Source: Candidatus Propionivibrio dominans
GTDB lineage: Bacteria; Pseudomonadota; Gammaproteobacteria; Burkholderiales; Rhodocyclaceae
DNA: 64,000 nucleotides
Reading direction: 5' to 3'
Assembly (NCBI GenBank): GCA_016709335.1
Contig: JADJNC010000018.1
Coordinates: forward strand, 1 to 64,000
Below are positions 26,757 to 36,244 of this stretch, in pieces. A program made the position numbers and the translations under genes. Each line of letters starts with the position of its first letter. The first letter of the stretch is position 1. The notes beneath the pieces were generated by a model. It was not told where the DNA came from, searched no databases, and worked only from the letters and a program-made list of their open reading frames with translations.

Positions 26757-28079
26757 ATGAAATCTTCCATCGCACAGTCACCCCGTCACGGAGGCAGCGC
26801 AAAGCCAGCCGCCCTGGCTCAACCCAGGGACCGGCCTGCCCCTCCCCGTATTTCCTTTGCGTCATCCTTGCGCGCTTTGCGGCTCTGCGGTGGATTTTTT
26901 TTCGCCGTACTGCTTGCCGCCTGCTCCACGGTCAAGCCCCCCCCGGCAGCGGCCTGCCCGGCCTGTGCCGTTTGCCCGCAGTGCCCGGCACCAACCTCGG
27001 CACAGCCGCCGCCGGCCAAACCGATGCAGGCAGCGCGCTGGAGCGATCTGCCCGGCTGGGCCGACGACGATCTTACGGCCGCCTGGCCGGCCTTCCTGCA
27101 CTCCTGCCGGGCCCTGGCGAGCAAGCCGCAATGGCTGCTCTGGCGCGCCGCCTGTGAAGACGCGAAGGGGCTGGCGGCCAATGACAGCGCCGCCTTGCGC
27201 CGCTTCTTCGAGTCGCGTTTCGAGCCCTATCTGCTGACCAACCCGGACGCGACGACGAGCGGCATGGTGACCGGCTATTACGAACCGCTGCTGCGCGGTT
27301 CGCGCACGCGCAACGCGACCTTCTCGCAAGCGGTGCTCGGCGTGCCGCCTGACCTGCTGACCATCGAACTGGCCGATGTCTTTCCGGACCTGAAAAACAT
27401 GCGTTTGCGCGGCCGCCTGCAGGGCAACAAGGTCATTCCCTATTATCCCCGTGCCGAGATTGTCGCCAGGGAAAGGGACTTTTCTGACCGCGTGCTGCTC
27501 TGGGTGGATGACGCCGTCGAACTCTTTTTCCTGCAGATTCAGGGTTCGGGTCGAGTCAGGCTGCCCGACGGCCGCATGGTACGCATAAGTTACGCCGACC
27601 AGAATGGGCACCCCTATCAATCGGTGGGCCGTGTGCTGATCGAGCGCGGCGAACTCAAACCCGAACAGGCCTCGATGCAGGGCATCCAGGCCTGGGCGCG
27701 CGCCAACCCGGACAAACTGGACGAGCTGCTCAACACCAATCCGAGCTACGTGTTCTTTCGCGAACTGCCGGCCAAGGCCAATGACAATGAGGGCCCGCCG
27801 GGCGCCCTCGGTGTGCCGCTGACCGCCGAGCGCAGCATCGCCGTCGATCCGCGTCATGTGCCTCTTGGCGCACCGGTGTTTCTGTCGACGACACAGCCGA
27901 ATTCCACCAGGCCCTTGCGCCGGCTGATGCTGGCGCAGGATACCGGTGGTGCGATCCGCGGCGTCGTTCGCGCCGATTTCTTCTGGGGTTTTGGCGCCGA
28001 AGCCGGCAGTCAGGCCGGACGAATGAAGCAGCAAGGGCAGATGTGGGTGCTGCTTCCGCCCGGTGCCGCACCAAAATAG
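26757..28079 (+). CDS. mltA: Membrane-bound lytic murein transglycosylase A
   Basis: A lipoprotein of about 440 aa that cleaves peptidoglycan to 1,6-anhydromuramyl products. The lipobox LLAACS lies about 55 residues from ATG 26757, after an unusually long leader. The catalytic barrel includes VTGYYEPLL, FFLQIQGSGRVRLPDG, YADQNGHPYQS and the C-terminal 3D-domain aspartates in LAQDTGGAIRG. The leader from 26790 to 26900 coincides with a family C repeat, so part of the signal peptide is repeat-derived. The true start may lie inside that repeat. Confidence 0.9.
   Translation: MKSSIAQSPRHGGSAKPAALAQPRDRPAPPRISFASSLRALRLCGGFFFAVLLAACSTVKPPPAAACPACAVCPQCPAPTSAQPPPAKPMQAARWSDLPGWADDDLTAAWPAFLHSCRALASKPQWLLWRAACEDAKGLAANDSAALRRFFESRFEPYLLTNPDATTSGMVTGYYEPLLRGSRTRNATFSQAVLGVPPDLLTIELADVFPDLKNMRLRGRLQGNKVIPYYPRAEIVARERDFSDRVLLWVDDAVELFFLQIQGSGRVRLPDGRMVRISYADQNGHPYQSVGRVLIERGELKPEQASMQGIQAWARANPDKLDELLNTNPSYVFFRELPAKANDNEGPPGALGVPLTAERSIAVDPRHVPLGAPVFLSTTQPNSTRPLRRLMLAQDTGGAIRGVVRADFFWGFGAEAGSQAGRMKQQGQMWVLLPPGAAPK
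26790..26900. repeat. Inverted repeat, family C copy 3, overlapping the mltA leader
   Basis: ACGGAGGCAGCGCAAAG on the left and CTTTGCGGCTCTGCGGTG-like sequence on the right match the arms at 20136-20240. It lies within the 5' coding part of mltA. Confidence 0.65.
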
Positions 28080-28106
28080 ACCAGGTAAAACGACGTGCAC
28101 CGAAGT

Positions 28107-28123
28107 CGATCCATTGTGGTGCG
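28107..28123 (+). promoter_or_regulatory. Candidate NtrC site 1 upstream of amt
   Basis: CGATCCATTGTGGTGCG has a weak left half and a good right half (GTGCG) of the NtrC palindrome. Its right half is exactly 31 bp from that of the next site. Confidence 0.4.
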
Positions 28124-28137
28124 CGAAAAAGTCGTTC

Positions 28138-28154
28138 CGAACTGTATTGGTGCG
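28138..28154 (+). promoter_or_regulatory. Candidate NtrC site 2 upstream of amt
   Basis: CGAACTGTATTGGTGCG matches TGCAC-N7-GTGCA at seven of ten positions and lies about 60 bp upstream of the sigma-54 promoter. Confidence 0.55.
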
Positions 28155-28206
28155 CAATAGTCAGCATATTATTTGTAAGTTATTGAATAAATAACAAATA
28201 CAAAAT

Positions 28207-28222
28207 TGGAACAAAACTTGCA
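28207..28222 (+). promoter_or_regulatory. Sigma-54 promoter of the ammonium transporter gene
   Basis: TGGAACAAAACTTGCA has the GG-N10-GC spacing and a full TTGCA -12 element. The amt ATG is 34 bp downstream. Confidence 0.8.
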
Positions 28223-28255
28223 TCCGTGCCCCCGATAAAATTTCAGGGGGAAAAC

Positions 28256-29458
28256 ATGGAAGCGCTCAAATCAGGGAGTGACGTACTCTTCATTCTGCTC
28301 GGCGGGATCATGGTGCTGGCCATGCATTCGGGCTTTGCCTTTCTCGAACTCGGAACGGTACGCAAGAAAAACCAGGTGAACGCACTGGTCAAGATTCTTG
28401 TCGACTTCTCGGTATCGACCATAGCCTATTTCTTTATCGGTTTTACCGTCGCTTACGGCGTCAATTTTTTTGCGGGCGCCGAAACGCTGATGCAGAAGAG
28501 CGGCTACGAACTGACCCGTTTCTTCTTTCTGCTCACCTTTGCCGCGGCCATTCCGGCCATCATCTCCGGCGGTATCGCCGAGCGTGCCCGCTTCAATCCG
28601 CAACTGATCGCCACCTTCCTGATTGTTGCCTTCATCTACCCCTTCTTCGAGGGCATCGCCTGGAATCAGGCCTTTGGCATCCAGGCCTGGCTGAAGGCCA
28701 CATTCGGCGAAGAATTCCACGACTTTGCCGGTTCGGTGGTGGTGCATGCCATGGGTGGCTGGATCGCGCTGCCCGCCGTCTTGCTGCTCGGCGCACGCCA
28801 CGGACGTTACACCAGGGATGGCCAGATTTCGGCGCATCCGCCGTCATCGATCCCTTTCCTGGCACTCGGCGCGTGGATACTCACGGTCGGCTGGTTCGGC
28901 TTCAACGTCATGAGCGCACAAACGCTCGAAAAGATTTCCGGCCTGGTGGCGATCAACTCGCTGATGGCCATGGTCGGCGGTACGCTGGTGGCGCTGGTGC
29001 TCGGCAAGAACGACCCCGGCTTCGTGCATAACGGCCCGCTCGCCGGACTGGTCGCCGTGTGTGCTGGTTCCGACGTCATGCATCCGATGGGCGCGCTGCT
29101 TGTCGGTGGTTTTGCCGGCGGCCTGTTCGTCGTGATGTTCACGCTGACCCAGAACCGCTGGAAGATCGACGATGTGCTGGGTGTCTGGCCGCTGCACGGT
29201 CTGTGCGGCGCCTGGGGCGGTATCGCCGCCGGCATCTTCGGGCAAAAGGCGCTGGGCGGTGTCGGCGGCGTGGCCTTCATGCCGCAGTTGATCATGACCG
29301 GCCTGGCGATTGCCATAGCGCTGACCGGCAGTTTCGTCATTTACAGCGTGCTCAAGGCGACGCTGGGCCTGCGCCTTGACCGGGAAGAGGAATTTGACGG
29401 TGCCGACCTGTCGATCCACAAGATTACGGCGACGCCGGAGCGCGAGTCGAACTGGTAA
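28256..29458 (+). CDS. amt: Ammonium transporter, Amt family
   Basis: A 400-aa inner-membrane ammonium channel with about eleven hydrophobic helices. The family signature is in the FAGSVVVHAMGGW segment near residue 160 (pore histidine in VVHAMGG), with the second pore histidine in WPLHGLCGAWGG. I chose ATG 28256, preceded by AGGGGGAAAAC. There is no glnK directly upstream, which is unusual for amtB. The sigma-54 promoter and NtrC-like boxes indicate induction under nitrogen limitation. The terminal residues are soluble and may contact PII. Confidence 0.95.
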   Translation: MEALKSGSDVLFILLGGIMVLAMHSGFAFLELGTVRKKNQVNALVKILVDFSVSTIAYFFIGFTVAYGVNFFAGAETLMQKSGYELTRFFFLLTFAAAIPAIISGGIAERARFNPQLIATFLIVAFIYPFFEGIAWNQAFGIQAWLKATFGEEFHDFAGSVVVHAMGGWIALPAVLLLGARHGRYTRDGQISAHPPSSIPFLALGAWILTVGWFGFNVMSAQTLEKISGLVAINSLMAMVGGTLVALVLGKNDPGFVHNGPLAGLVAVCAGSDVMHPMGALLVGGFAGGLFVVMFTLTQNRWKIDDVLGVWPLHGLCGAWGGIAAGIFGQKALGGVGGVAFMPQLIMTGLAIAIALTGSFVIYSVLKATLGLRLDREEEFDGADLSIHKITATPERESNW

Positions 29459-29711
29459 TCGGGAATGATCGCGGCAGTTGGGAAAAATGCCGCAGAACTT
29501 CATTTATTTCATCCGGCTTCTTACTGACGGAACCTTAATGCCCCGCCAGGATACTGGCTTTAAACTCGCTGCACCCAAAACGATAACCCCGCTACACGCC
29601 AGTTCGTGGAGAACATCTTTTGTCTAGCAAAATCACGCTAGTTTCAAGACTAAAAAGAAAGCCACCTGAAGTGGTCGGCAGGCACTTTGCTTCTTAACGT
29701 TGAGAACGTTA
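29459..29711. other. Intergenic region between amt and the antiporter
   Basis: This 253-bp gap lies between the ends of two convergent genes. It contains short A/T-rich stretches but no convincing ORF, hairpin terminator or repeat. Confidence 0.5.
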
Positions 29712-31058
29712 TCACTTTGAAAATTTGCGCTTGCGTCCCCAGAAAAGGCTCATCAAGGGTTTGACGCTGGCGCCGTGCAACACGATGGACAGTGTGATCA
29801 CAACCAGCGTTAATTGTATGAGCTGAAAAGAAAGAGACTCTGGCACGCCGTGCTGTATCACATACATCAAATAGTATAAAGAACCTATACCGCGTACACC
29901 GAACCAGCCGATCAAACCACGCATGCGCCACGGTGCGCCGCTACCCAGCATTCCCAGCAGCACACTGAGGGGCCGTACCACCAAGAACAGGAATAATGCG
30001 AAAAAAACCGCACGCCAACTCCACGAATCAATAAACAGCATCCCCCCCACCATCAGAATCAGTAACACCTCCGACAATCGCTCCAGATGTTCCTTGAACA
30101 CCAGCGAGCCTTCGCTGACGATTGCCGACGGCTCTGCAACGGCATTGGCCTGAATATCAACACCGGAAGTGGTTGCTGATTCCGGCGCACCCAAACTCGA
30201 CGCCAGAATGACAGGTGCCTCTGTATTGTGTTTCACGTCCTTGGCAAGACTTAGCTCGGTCTTATGGAGTGCGACTGCGGCAAAAAACACGGCCAGAAAA
30301 CCCCAGGCATCGATCAGCACACTAAGGCCATACACCACGCCGATCAGACCCAGCCCGAGAAAATCATCCATCAGTTCTCGACTCTGGTGCTGGCCGCGTA
30401 TCTTCCAGATCAGCCGCGCCAACAGATTGCCGGATATCACGCCCAAGGCGATACCAGCCAGCGTGGCCCACAATACGTCCAGTAAAATCCAGCGCATACC
30501 GCTTTCACCGAGGTCATGCAAACCCAGCAGTCCCAAACCCAGCATCACAAAGGGAAAAGCGCTGCCATCGTTCATTCCGGCTTCGCAGGTCAGGTTAAAA
30601 CGCAGTTGATCGTTGTCGCCAGGATGGCGAATCTGCACATCGGTTGCCAGAACCGGGTCGGTCGGCGCGACGATGGCACCCAGCAATATGCATGCGCCCA
30701 GCGGCAAATCAAGCAGGTAGTAGCTGAAGGCGGCAACCAGCGCAACGCTTGCTGTCATCGACACCGTGGCCAGTAGTATGGGGTTACGCCATCGCTTGAA
30801 GCTGATCGACGCGGGCATTTTTACTCCGGCAGAAAATAGCGATATCAAGACCGCAACTTCAGTCAGCACCTCCAGCAGTGCCGACTGCTTCAGCGGATTG
30901 AAGTGAAACACATTCAGTACGGTAGGCCCGACCAGCAAGCCCACAGAAAGATAAATGATGGCCGACGTGACCGGCAAAGGTTTAAGTATTGAAGTGGTCA
31001 GCGCCATGAAGAGCAGCAAACCACCAACCAGAAAAAACCATAATGGAGTTGAGATCAT
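29712..31058 (-). CDS. Cation:proton antiporter (CPA1/NhaP-like)
   Basis: A 448-aa integral membrane protein with about twelve helices. The conserved helix LLGAIVAPTDPVLATDVQI carries the T-D-P motif of CPA-family Na+/H+ (or K+/H+) exchangers, and the following FNLTCEAGMNDGSAFPFVMLG holds the paired acidic residues. A polar insert near residues 275-320 is hydrophilic. Codon choice looks less GC-rich than the neighbours, which may indicate acquisition. The transported cation cannot be told from sequence. Confidence 0.85.
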   Translation of the reverse strand: MISTPLWFFLVGGLLLFMALTTSILKPLPVTSAIIYLSVGLLVGPTVLNVFHFNPLKQSALLEVLTEVAVLISLFSAGVKMPASISFKRWRNPILLATVSMTASVALVAAFSYYLLDLPLGACILLGAIVAPTDPVLATDVQIRHPGDNDQLRFNLTCEAGMNDGSAFPFVMLGLGLLGLHDLGESGMRWILLDVLWATLAGIALGVISGNLLARLIWKIRGQHQSRELMDDFLGLGLIGVVYGLSVLIDAWGFLAVFFAAVALHKTELSLAKDVKHNTEAPVILASSLGAPESATTSGVDIQANAVAEPSAIVSEGSLVFKEHLERLSEVLLILMVGGMLFIDSWSWRAVFFALFLFLVVRPLSVLLGMLGSGAPWRMRGLIGWFGVRGIGSLYYLMYVIQHGVPESLSFQLIQLTLVVITLSIVLHGASVKPLMSLFWGRKRKFSK

Positions 31059-31454
31059 CCAGTCAGTCTAACGAGCTAATCAATGAGGGTCTGCATCACA
31101 TTTGTATCCGCGAAATTGAATGCGATGCCAAACAATGCAATATCACTAGCGTCGATCCGCCGACGCAGGGCAGGCGATTTGGACGAGAACGCGGAGTAAT
31201 ATCGGCGGATAAACCTGGTGGGACTTAATTGCCGCCCGGGCGGTTGATTGGGGGATTGTAAGGCCAATCCGATTAATATCAAACCGACGGCATAAGCCTT
31301 GGCATTATTGGGGCGAACGATAGGAAATCGTTTTCAAGGTCAATAAAATGCATATCGCTTACGCTAGCAAACATAGGCAATTTGTGTTGGCGTTTGCTTT
31401 GCTTTTCGCGATGGATGCCAACGCGAAATAGGCTCATCTGGTGCACCAGTCTGA
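31059..31454. other. Gene-free stretch at the left border of the restriction-modification remnant
   Basis: No supported ORF, RNA gene or repeat is visible. The right end abuts an hsdM fragment that begins in mid-domain, so a rearrangement breakpoint is likely near 31450. Confidence 0.5.
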
Positions 31455-32765
31455 TTTCCAGAATCGCACCGCTTCCAGATTCCTGAAGCTTGCCACTGGA
31501 ACGACGTACGCGCAGTCGCCACGAATGTCGGCAATGCGCTTCAGCGCGCCATGCGCGAGATCGAAAAGGCCAACCCCGACACCCTCTATGGCGTCTTTGG
31601 CGATGCGCAGTGGACCAACAAGGATCGACTGTCCGATGCCCTGCTCAAGGATCTGGTAGAGCATTTCTCGCGTTTGCCACTCGGCAACAAAAATGTCACT
31701 TCCGACCTGCTTGGCGACGCCTACGAATACCTGATCAAGAAATTTGCCGACGCCACCAACAAGAAGGCGGGCGAGTTCTATACCCCGCGCAGCGTGGTGC
31801 GCTTGATGATCAGGATGCTCGACCCTAAAGAGGTGGAAACTCTCTACGACCCCGCCTGCGGCACGGGAGGCATGCTGCTCGCCGCTGTCCAGCACGTGAA
31901 GGAACGGCACGGTGACGTCAAACGCCTGTGGGGCAAACTCTTCGGCCAGGAGAAGAACCTCACCACCTCGTCCATTGCCCGCATGAACCTGTTCCTGCAC
32001 GGCATCGAAGACTTCCAGATCGTGCGCGGCGACACCCTGCGCAACCCGGCGTTCTTCGATGGCGACCGCCTGGCCAGCTTCGACTGCGTCATTGCCAATC
32101 CGCCGTTCTCACTGGAGAAGTGGGGCGAGGAACTGTGGGTCAACGATCCCTTTGGCCGCAACTTCGCCGGCCTGCCGCCTTCCAGCAGCGGCGACTTTGC
32201 CTGGGTGCAGCACATGGTCAAGTCGATGGCCGAGGGCACTGGGCGTATGGCCGTAGTGCTGCCGCAAGGGGCGTTGTTCCGCAAAGGAGCCGAAGGCGGC
32301 ATTCGTCGGAAATTGCTTGAGATGGATCTGGTTGAGGCGGTCATCGGCCTGGCGCCTAATCTGTTCTACGGTACCGGCCTCGCCGCCTGCATCCTGGTGC
32401 TGCGCAAGAAGAAATCCGCCCAGCGGCGCAAGAAGGTCATGATCGCCGACGCCTCGCGCCTGTTCCGGCGTGGCCGGGCACAGAATTACCTGGAGCCGGA
32501 GCATGCGCTCGAAATCCAGAGGTGGTTCGAGAAGTTCGAAGATGCTCAGTTGGCAAACTCGGATGCCGTGCGCATCGTCAGCCTCGACGAGATCAAGGCC
32601 GAGGACTGGACACTGAATATTTCACGCTACGTGCTGCCGCCTTTGCAGGAGGATATTCCACCCTTGCCGGAAGCCATCGCTGCCTTCAAGGATGCACTCA
32701 CCCGCTGCCGCGAAGCCGAGGATCGCCTCGCCAAAGTGATGACCGAGGGAGGCTGGCTGCAATGA
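31455..32765 (+). pseudogene. hsdM: 5'-truncated type I restriction-modification methyltransferase subunit (HsdM copy 1)
   Basis: Homology to HsdM begins abruptly right after an in-frame TGA at 31452-31454 (FPESHRFQIPEACHWNDVR), so the N-terminal domain of about 100 residues is missing. The catalytic core is intact: motif I DPACGTGGML and motif IV NPPFSLEKW, for N6-adenine methylation. An internal ATG at 31551 could start a 404-aa product, but without the N-terminal domain that normally contacts the specificity subunit. The stop overlaps the start of a second hsdM (ATGA). Confidence 0.82.
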
Positions 32766-34262
32766 GCGCACGGATTACCCAACAAGAACTGGAAAGCTAC
32801 CTCTGGGGCGCTGCCGTCCTGCTGCGTGGCCTGATCGACGCCGGCGACTACAAGCAGTTTATCTTCCCGCTGCTGTTCTTCAAGCGTGTCTCCAATGTAT
32901 GGGAAGAGGAATACCAGGCGGCGCTGGCTGATTCCGACGGCGATCTCTCCTATGCCGAGTTCGCCGAGAACCATCGCTTTCAGATTCCCGAAGGCGCACG
33001 CTGGAGCGAAGTTCGCCAGACGCCGAAAAACGTCGGCATGGCCAATCCAGACCGCGCTACGCCAACTGGAGGCGGCCAACCCCGATCTGCTCGCCGGCAT
33101 CTTCGGCGACGCACCATGGACCAACCGCGAGCGCCTGCCCGACGAAACGCTCAAGAACCTGATCGAGCATTTCTCGACGCAGACGCTCTCGGTCGCCAAC
33201 GTGCCCGAGGACGAACTCGGTAATGCCTACGAATTCCTGATCAAGAAGTTCGCCGACGACTCCGGCCACACCGCCGCCGAGTTCTACACCAACCGTACGG
33301 TCGTGCACCTGATGACGCAACTGCTCGCGCCGCAAGCCGGCGAGTCGATCTACGACCCCACCTGCGGCACCGGCGGCATGCTCATTTCGGCGCTGACCGA
33401 AGTCAAGCGCAGCGGTGGCGAATACCGCACGCTCAAACTCTACGGGCAGGAACGCAACCTGATCACCTCCGGCATCGCCCGGATGAACCTGTTCCTGCAT
33501 GGCGTCGAAGACTTCCAGATCATCCGGGGCGACACGCTGGCCGATCCCAGGCATATCGAGGGCGACGGGCTGCGCCAGTTTGACGTGGTTCTCGCCAATC
33601 CGCCCTATTCGATCAAGCAGTGGGATCGCGAGGCGTGGTCCCAGGACAAATGGGGCCGCAACTTCCTTGGCACGCCGCCGCAAGGCCGTGCCGACTACGC
33701 TTTCCAGCAGCACATCCTCGCCAGCCTGAGTGACAAGGGGCGCTGCGCGATCCTCTGGCCCCACGGCGTGCTATTCCGCAATGAAGAGCAGAGCATGCGC
33801 GCCAGGATGCTTGAACTGGATTGGGTCGAAGCCGTGATCGGACTCGGGCCGAACCTGTTCTACAACTCGCCGATGGAGTCCTGCATCGTCGTCTGCAACC
33901 GGCGCAAGCCGGCTGCGCGCAAGGGCAAGGTGCTGTTCATCGACGCCTTGAACGAGGTCACGCGGGAACGGGCACAGAGCTTCCTCACACCCAGGCACCA
34001 GGAGCGCATCCTGAAGACGTTCCGTGCCTTCAGCGTCGAGGCAGGCTTTTCCGAGGTGGCGACGGCGAAGCAGATCGTCGCCAACGGTGCCAACCTGTCG
34101 ACACCGATGTATGTGAAGTGGCAGACCGCAACAACCCATGCCGACGGCACGAAACCCGCAACGCTGCCCGCCGCATGGGCGCAATGGCAAGCCGATGGCC
34201 GGGCGTTCTGGCAACAGATGGACACCCTGGTCGAAACCCTCGATGGTCTGGACCGGACATGA
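32762..34262 (+). pseudogene. hsdM: Frameshifted type I methyltransferase subunit (HsdM copy 2)
   Basis: The frame opened by ATG 32762 encodes a normal HsdM N-terminal domain (LIDAGDYKQFIFPLLFFKRV) up to RQTPKNVGMA, then switches to another frame that continues IQTALRQLEAANPDLLAGIF. Removing one A at 33044-33045 restores a protein of about 500 aa with motif I DPTCGTGGML and motif IV NPPYSIKQW. It is either a pseudogene or an intact gene with an assembly error. It is translationally coupled to copy 1 upstream. Confidence 0.82.
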
Positions 34263-34410
34263 CGTTATGGCGCGATACTTGGCTTTCGTGCCAATAAGGC
34301 CCATTTGCGCGCCAAATACGAGCGATACGAGTATTTTTATGTCGCATATAAATAATAAGTGCCAAATAAAAGTTAATATGTCGCATATGTATTGATTTGC
34401 GACACATAAA

Positions 34411-34587
34411 CCTAGAAACCGCAGTTGAGCGCGACTTATTGGCTGCAACACCATGTTTGGCAAGGGTTTGGCCCTCACCCCGACCCTCTCCCACAGGGAG
34501 AGGGGGTTTGCACCCTTCGCCCTGCGGGAGAAGGGCCGGGGATGAGGGCCTACGATATCGGCATTACGCTCAACTGCGTTTTTTAGG
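34411..34587. repeat. MITE-like repeat, family D copy 1
   Basis: GCAGTTGAGCG at the left and CGCTCAACTGC at the right form perfect 11-bp terminal inverted repeats. The interior has GC-rich hairpins (CTCTCCCACAGGGAGAG, CCCTGCGGGAGAAGGG). About 85 percent similar by eye to 62928-63103. It occupies most of the gap before the Fic gene. Confidence 0.75.
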
Positions 34588-34597
34588 ATAAACCACC

Positions 34598-35980
34598 ATG
34601 CCCAAAAAAGTTCCCGAGCAAGACCTGATCTCGATCCAGCGGGAAGTCGCGGCCTTTCCCAGTGGGGTAGGATTGGCCAAACTGGAAGCCTCGCTGGCTG
34701 CGTCAGGTGTTGCGATCCACCGTAGATCGCTGCAACGCCGACTTACGCTGCTCATCGAAAACGGCCGCATCGCCGCCGCCGGAACGCTCAAAGGCAGGGT
34801 CTATCGTCCCATCGCGAGCGAGCGCGCCGCCAATGAAGAAGCATCGCCAATTACTCCCATTCCCCTGTCGGCGCTCGGCAGCGAGGTACGCAATGCCGTG
34901 GCGCGCCCCATCCAGAACCGTGAGCCCGTCGGTTATCAGCGCGAATTTCTGCTCTCTTATCCGCACGCCGGCCCTTATCTCGACCAGGCCACTCGCGATC
35001 ACCTGCATCGCATCGGCCGCGCGCATCAAGGCGATTTTCCCGCCGGCACGCTGGCCCGGCAGCTTCTTGGGCGGCTGTTGATCGACCTGTCCTGGGCATC
35101 GAGCCATCTGGAGGGTAATACCTACTCCTTGCTGGAAACCGAGCGCCTGATCGCTTTCGGCCAGGCCGCCGAGGGAAAAAATACCTTTGAAACCCAGATG
35201 ATCCTGAACCACAAGCAGGCCATCGAGTTTCTTGTCGAATCGGTCGCGGAACTGGGTTTCGACGCGTATTCGATGCTCAACCTGCACGCCCTGCTCAGCG
35301 ACAACCTGCTCGCCAATACCGCCGCCGGTGGCCGCATCCGCCAGATACCGGTGGGCATTGCCCGTTCGGTCTACACACCGCTGGCCACCCCGCAATTGCT
35401 GGAGGAGTATTTTCAGCGCTGTCTCGAAATCGCCACCGGCATCGACGATCCCTTCGAACAATCCTTCTTCGCCCTGGTGCATTTGTCTTATCTGCAAGCC
35501 TTCGAAGACGTCAACAAGCGCGTTGCCCGCCTGGCCGCCAATATTCCGCTGATCAAACACAATCTTTGCCCGCTGTCGTTCATCGATGTGCCGACCCAGA
35601 CCTATGTGGAAGGCCTGCTCGGGGTCTATGAACTCAATCGGGTCGAGCTGCTGCGCGACATCTATGTCTGGGGTTACGAGCGTTCCGTCAAACGCTACCT
35701 CTCGCAGCGGGAAGAACTCGGCGAACCCGACCCGTTCCGCCTGCGCTACCGCGCCGCACTTCTGGAAGTGGTCGGCGCCGTGGTTCGGCAGGATTCATCC
35801 GACCTGACGCCATTCGTCGAGACCTGGGCGAATGAACATCTCCCCGAGGCGGACCGGCAGCGCTTTGTCGCCCTCGTCCATACCGAGCTGGACAGTCTGC
35901 ATGAGGGCAACTTCGCCCGCTATCGAATTCGCCCATCCGAGTTTGCGGCATGGCGGGAGAGGAAAGGCGGGCATGGCTGA
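34598..35980 (+). CDS. Fic-domain protein with degenerate active site
   Basis: A 460-aa protein. Residues 1-75 look like a winged helix, and a Fic/DOC domain follows. The class II inhibitory motif S168-x3-E172-G-N is in SSHLEGN. The core motif reads Q300-A-F-E-D-V-N-K-R-V-A-R, so the catalytic histidine of HPFx(D/E)GN is replaced by glutamine, as in a Fic subgroup with a YLQPFEDVNKR-type sequence. The C-terminal part is helical. It sits between two hsdM copies and an hsdS stump, a location often used by Fic or transcription-regulator genes within type I loci. Catalytic activity is doubtful. Confidence 0.8.
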   Translation: MPKKVPEQDLISIQREVAAFPSGVGLAKLEASLAASGVAIHRRSLQRRLTLLIENGRIAAAGTLKGRVYRPIASERAANEEASPITPIPLSALGSEVRNAVARPIQNREPVGYQREFLLSYPHAGPYLDQATRDHLHRIGRAHQGDFPAGTLARQLLGRLLIDLSWASSHLEGNTYSLLETERLIAFGQAAEGKNTFETQMILNHKQAIEFLVESVAELGFDAYSMLNLHALLSDNLLANTAAGGRIRQIPVGIARSVYTPLATPQLLEEYFQRCLEIATGIDDPFEQSFFALVHLSYLQAFEDVNKRVARLAANIPLIKHNLCPLSFIDVPTQTYVEGLLGVYELNRVELLRDIYVWGYERSVKRYLSQREELGEPDPFRLRYRAALLEVVGAVVRQDSSDLTPFVETWANEHLPEADRQRFVALVHTELDSLHEGNFARYRIRPSEFAAWRERKGGHG

Positions 35981-36176
35981 AAAACAGTTGAAGCCGGGTT
36001 GGAAGGTCTGGCGCTTCGAGCAGATGGCGAGCAACGTCAATGAGCGTAACGACAATCCATCCGAATCCGGCATGGCGCATTACGTCGGGCTGGAGCACCT
36101 CGACCCTGATTCGTTACGTGCCATTGGGGCCAGTGTGAATAACCTGTCTTGGATTCCAGGAGGCAAACGGAAATGA
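35973..36176 (+). pseudogene. hsdS: 5' stump of a type I specificity subunit (HsdS)
   Basis: ATG 35973 overlaps the Fic stop. The first 48 residues (GWKVWRFEQMASNVNERNDN, then YVGLEHLDPDSLRAIGA) match the start of the first target-recognition domain of HsdS. Homology then ends near 36125, and an unrelated tail ends at TGA 36174. A complete HsdS is about 400 aa. No hsdR is present. The break marks the right border of the lost restriction-modification locus. Confidence 0.78.
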
Positions 36177-36244
36177 AAAAGGAAATGTCCCTTCGATCAA
36201 TTTCCTGTCCTTCCGACCCCCTGGATTTCCCTGCCCCAGGACAA

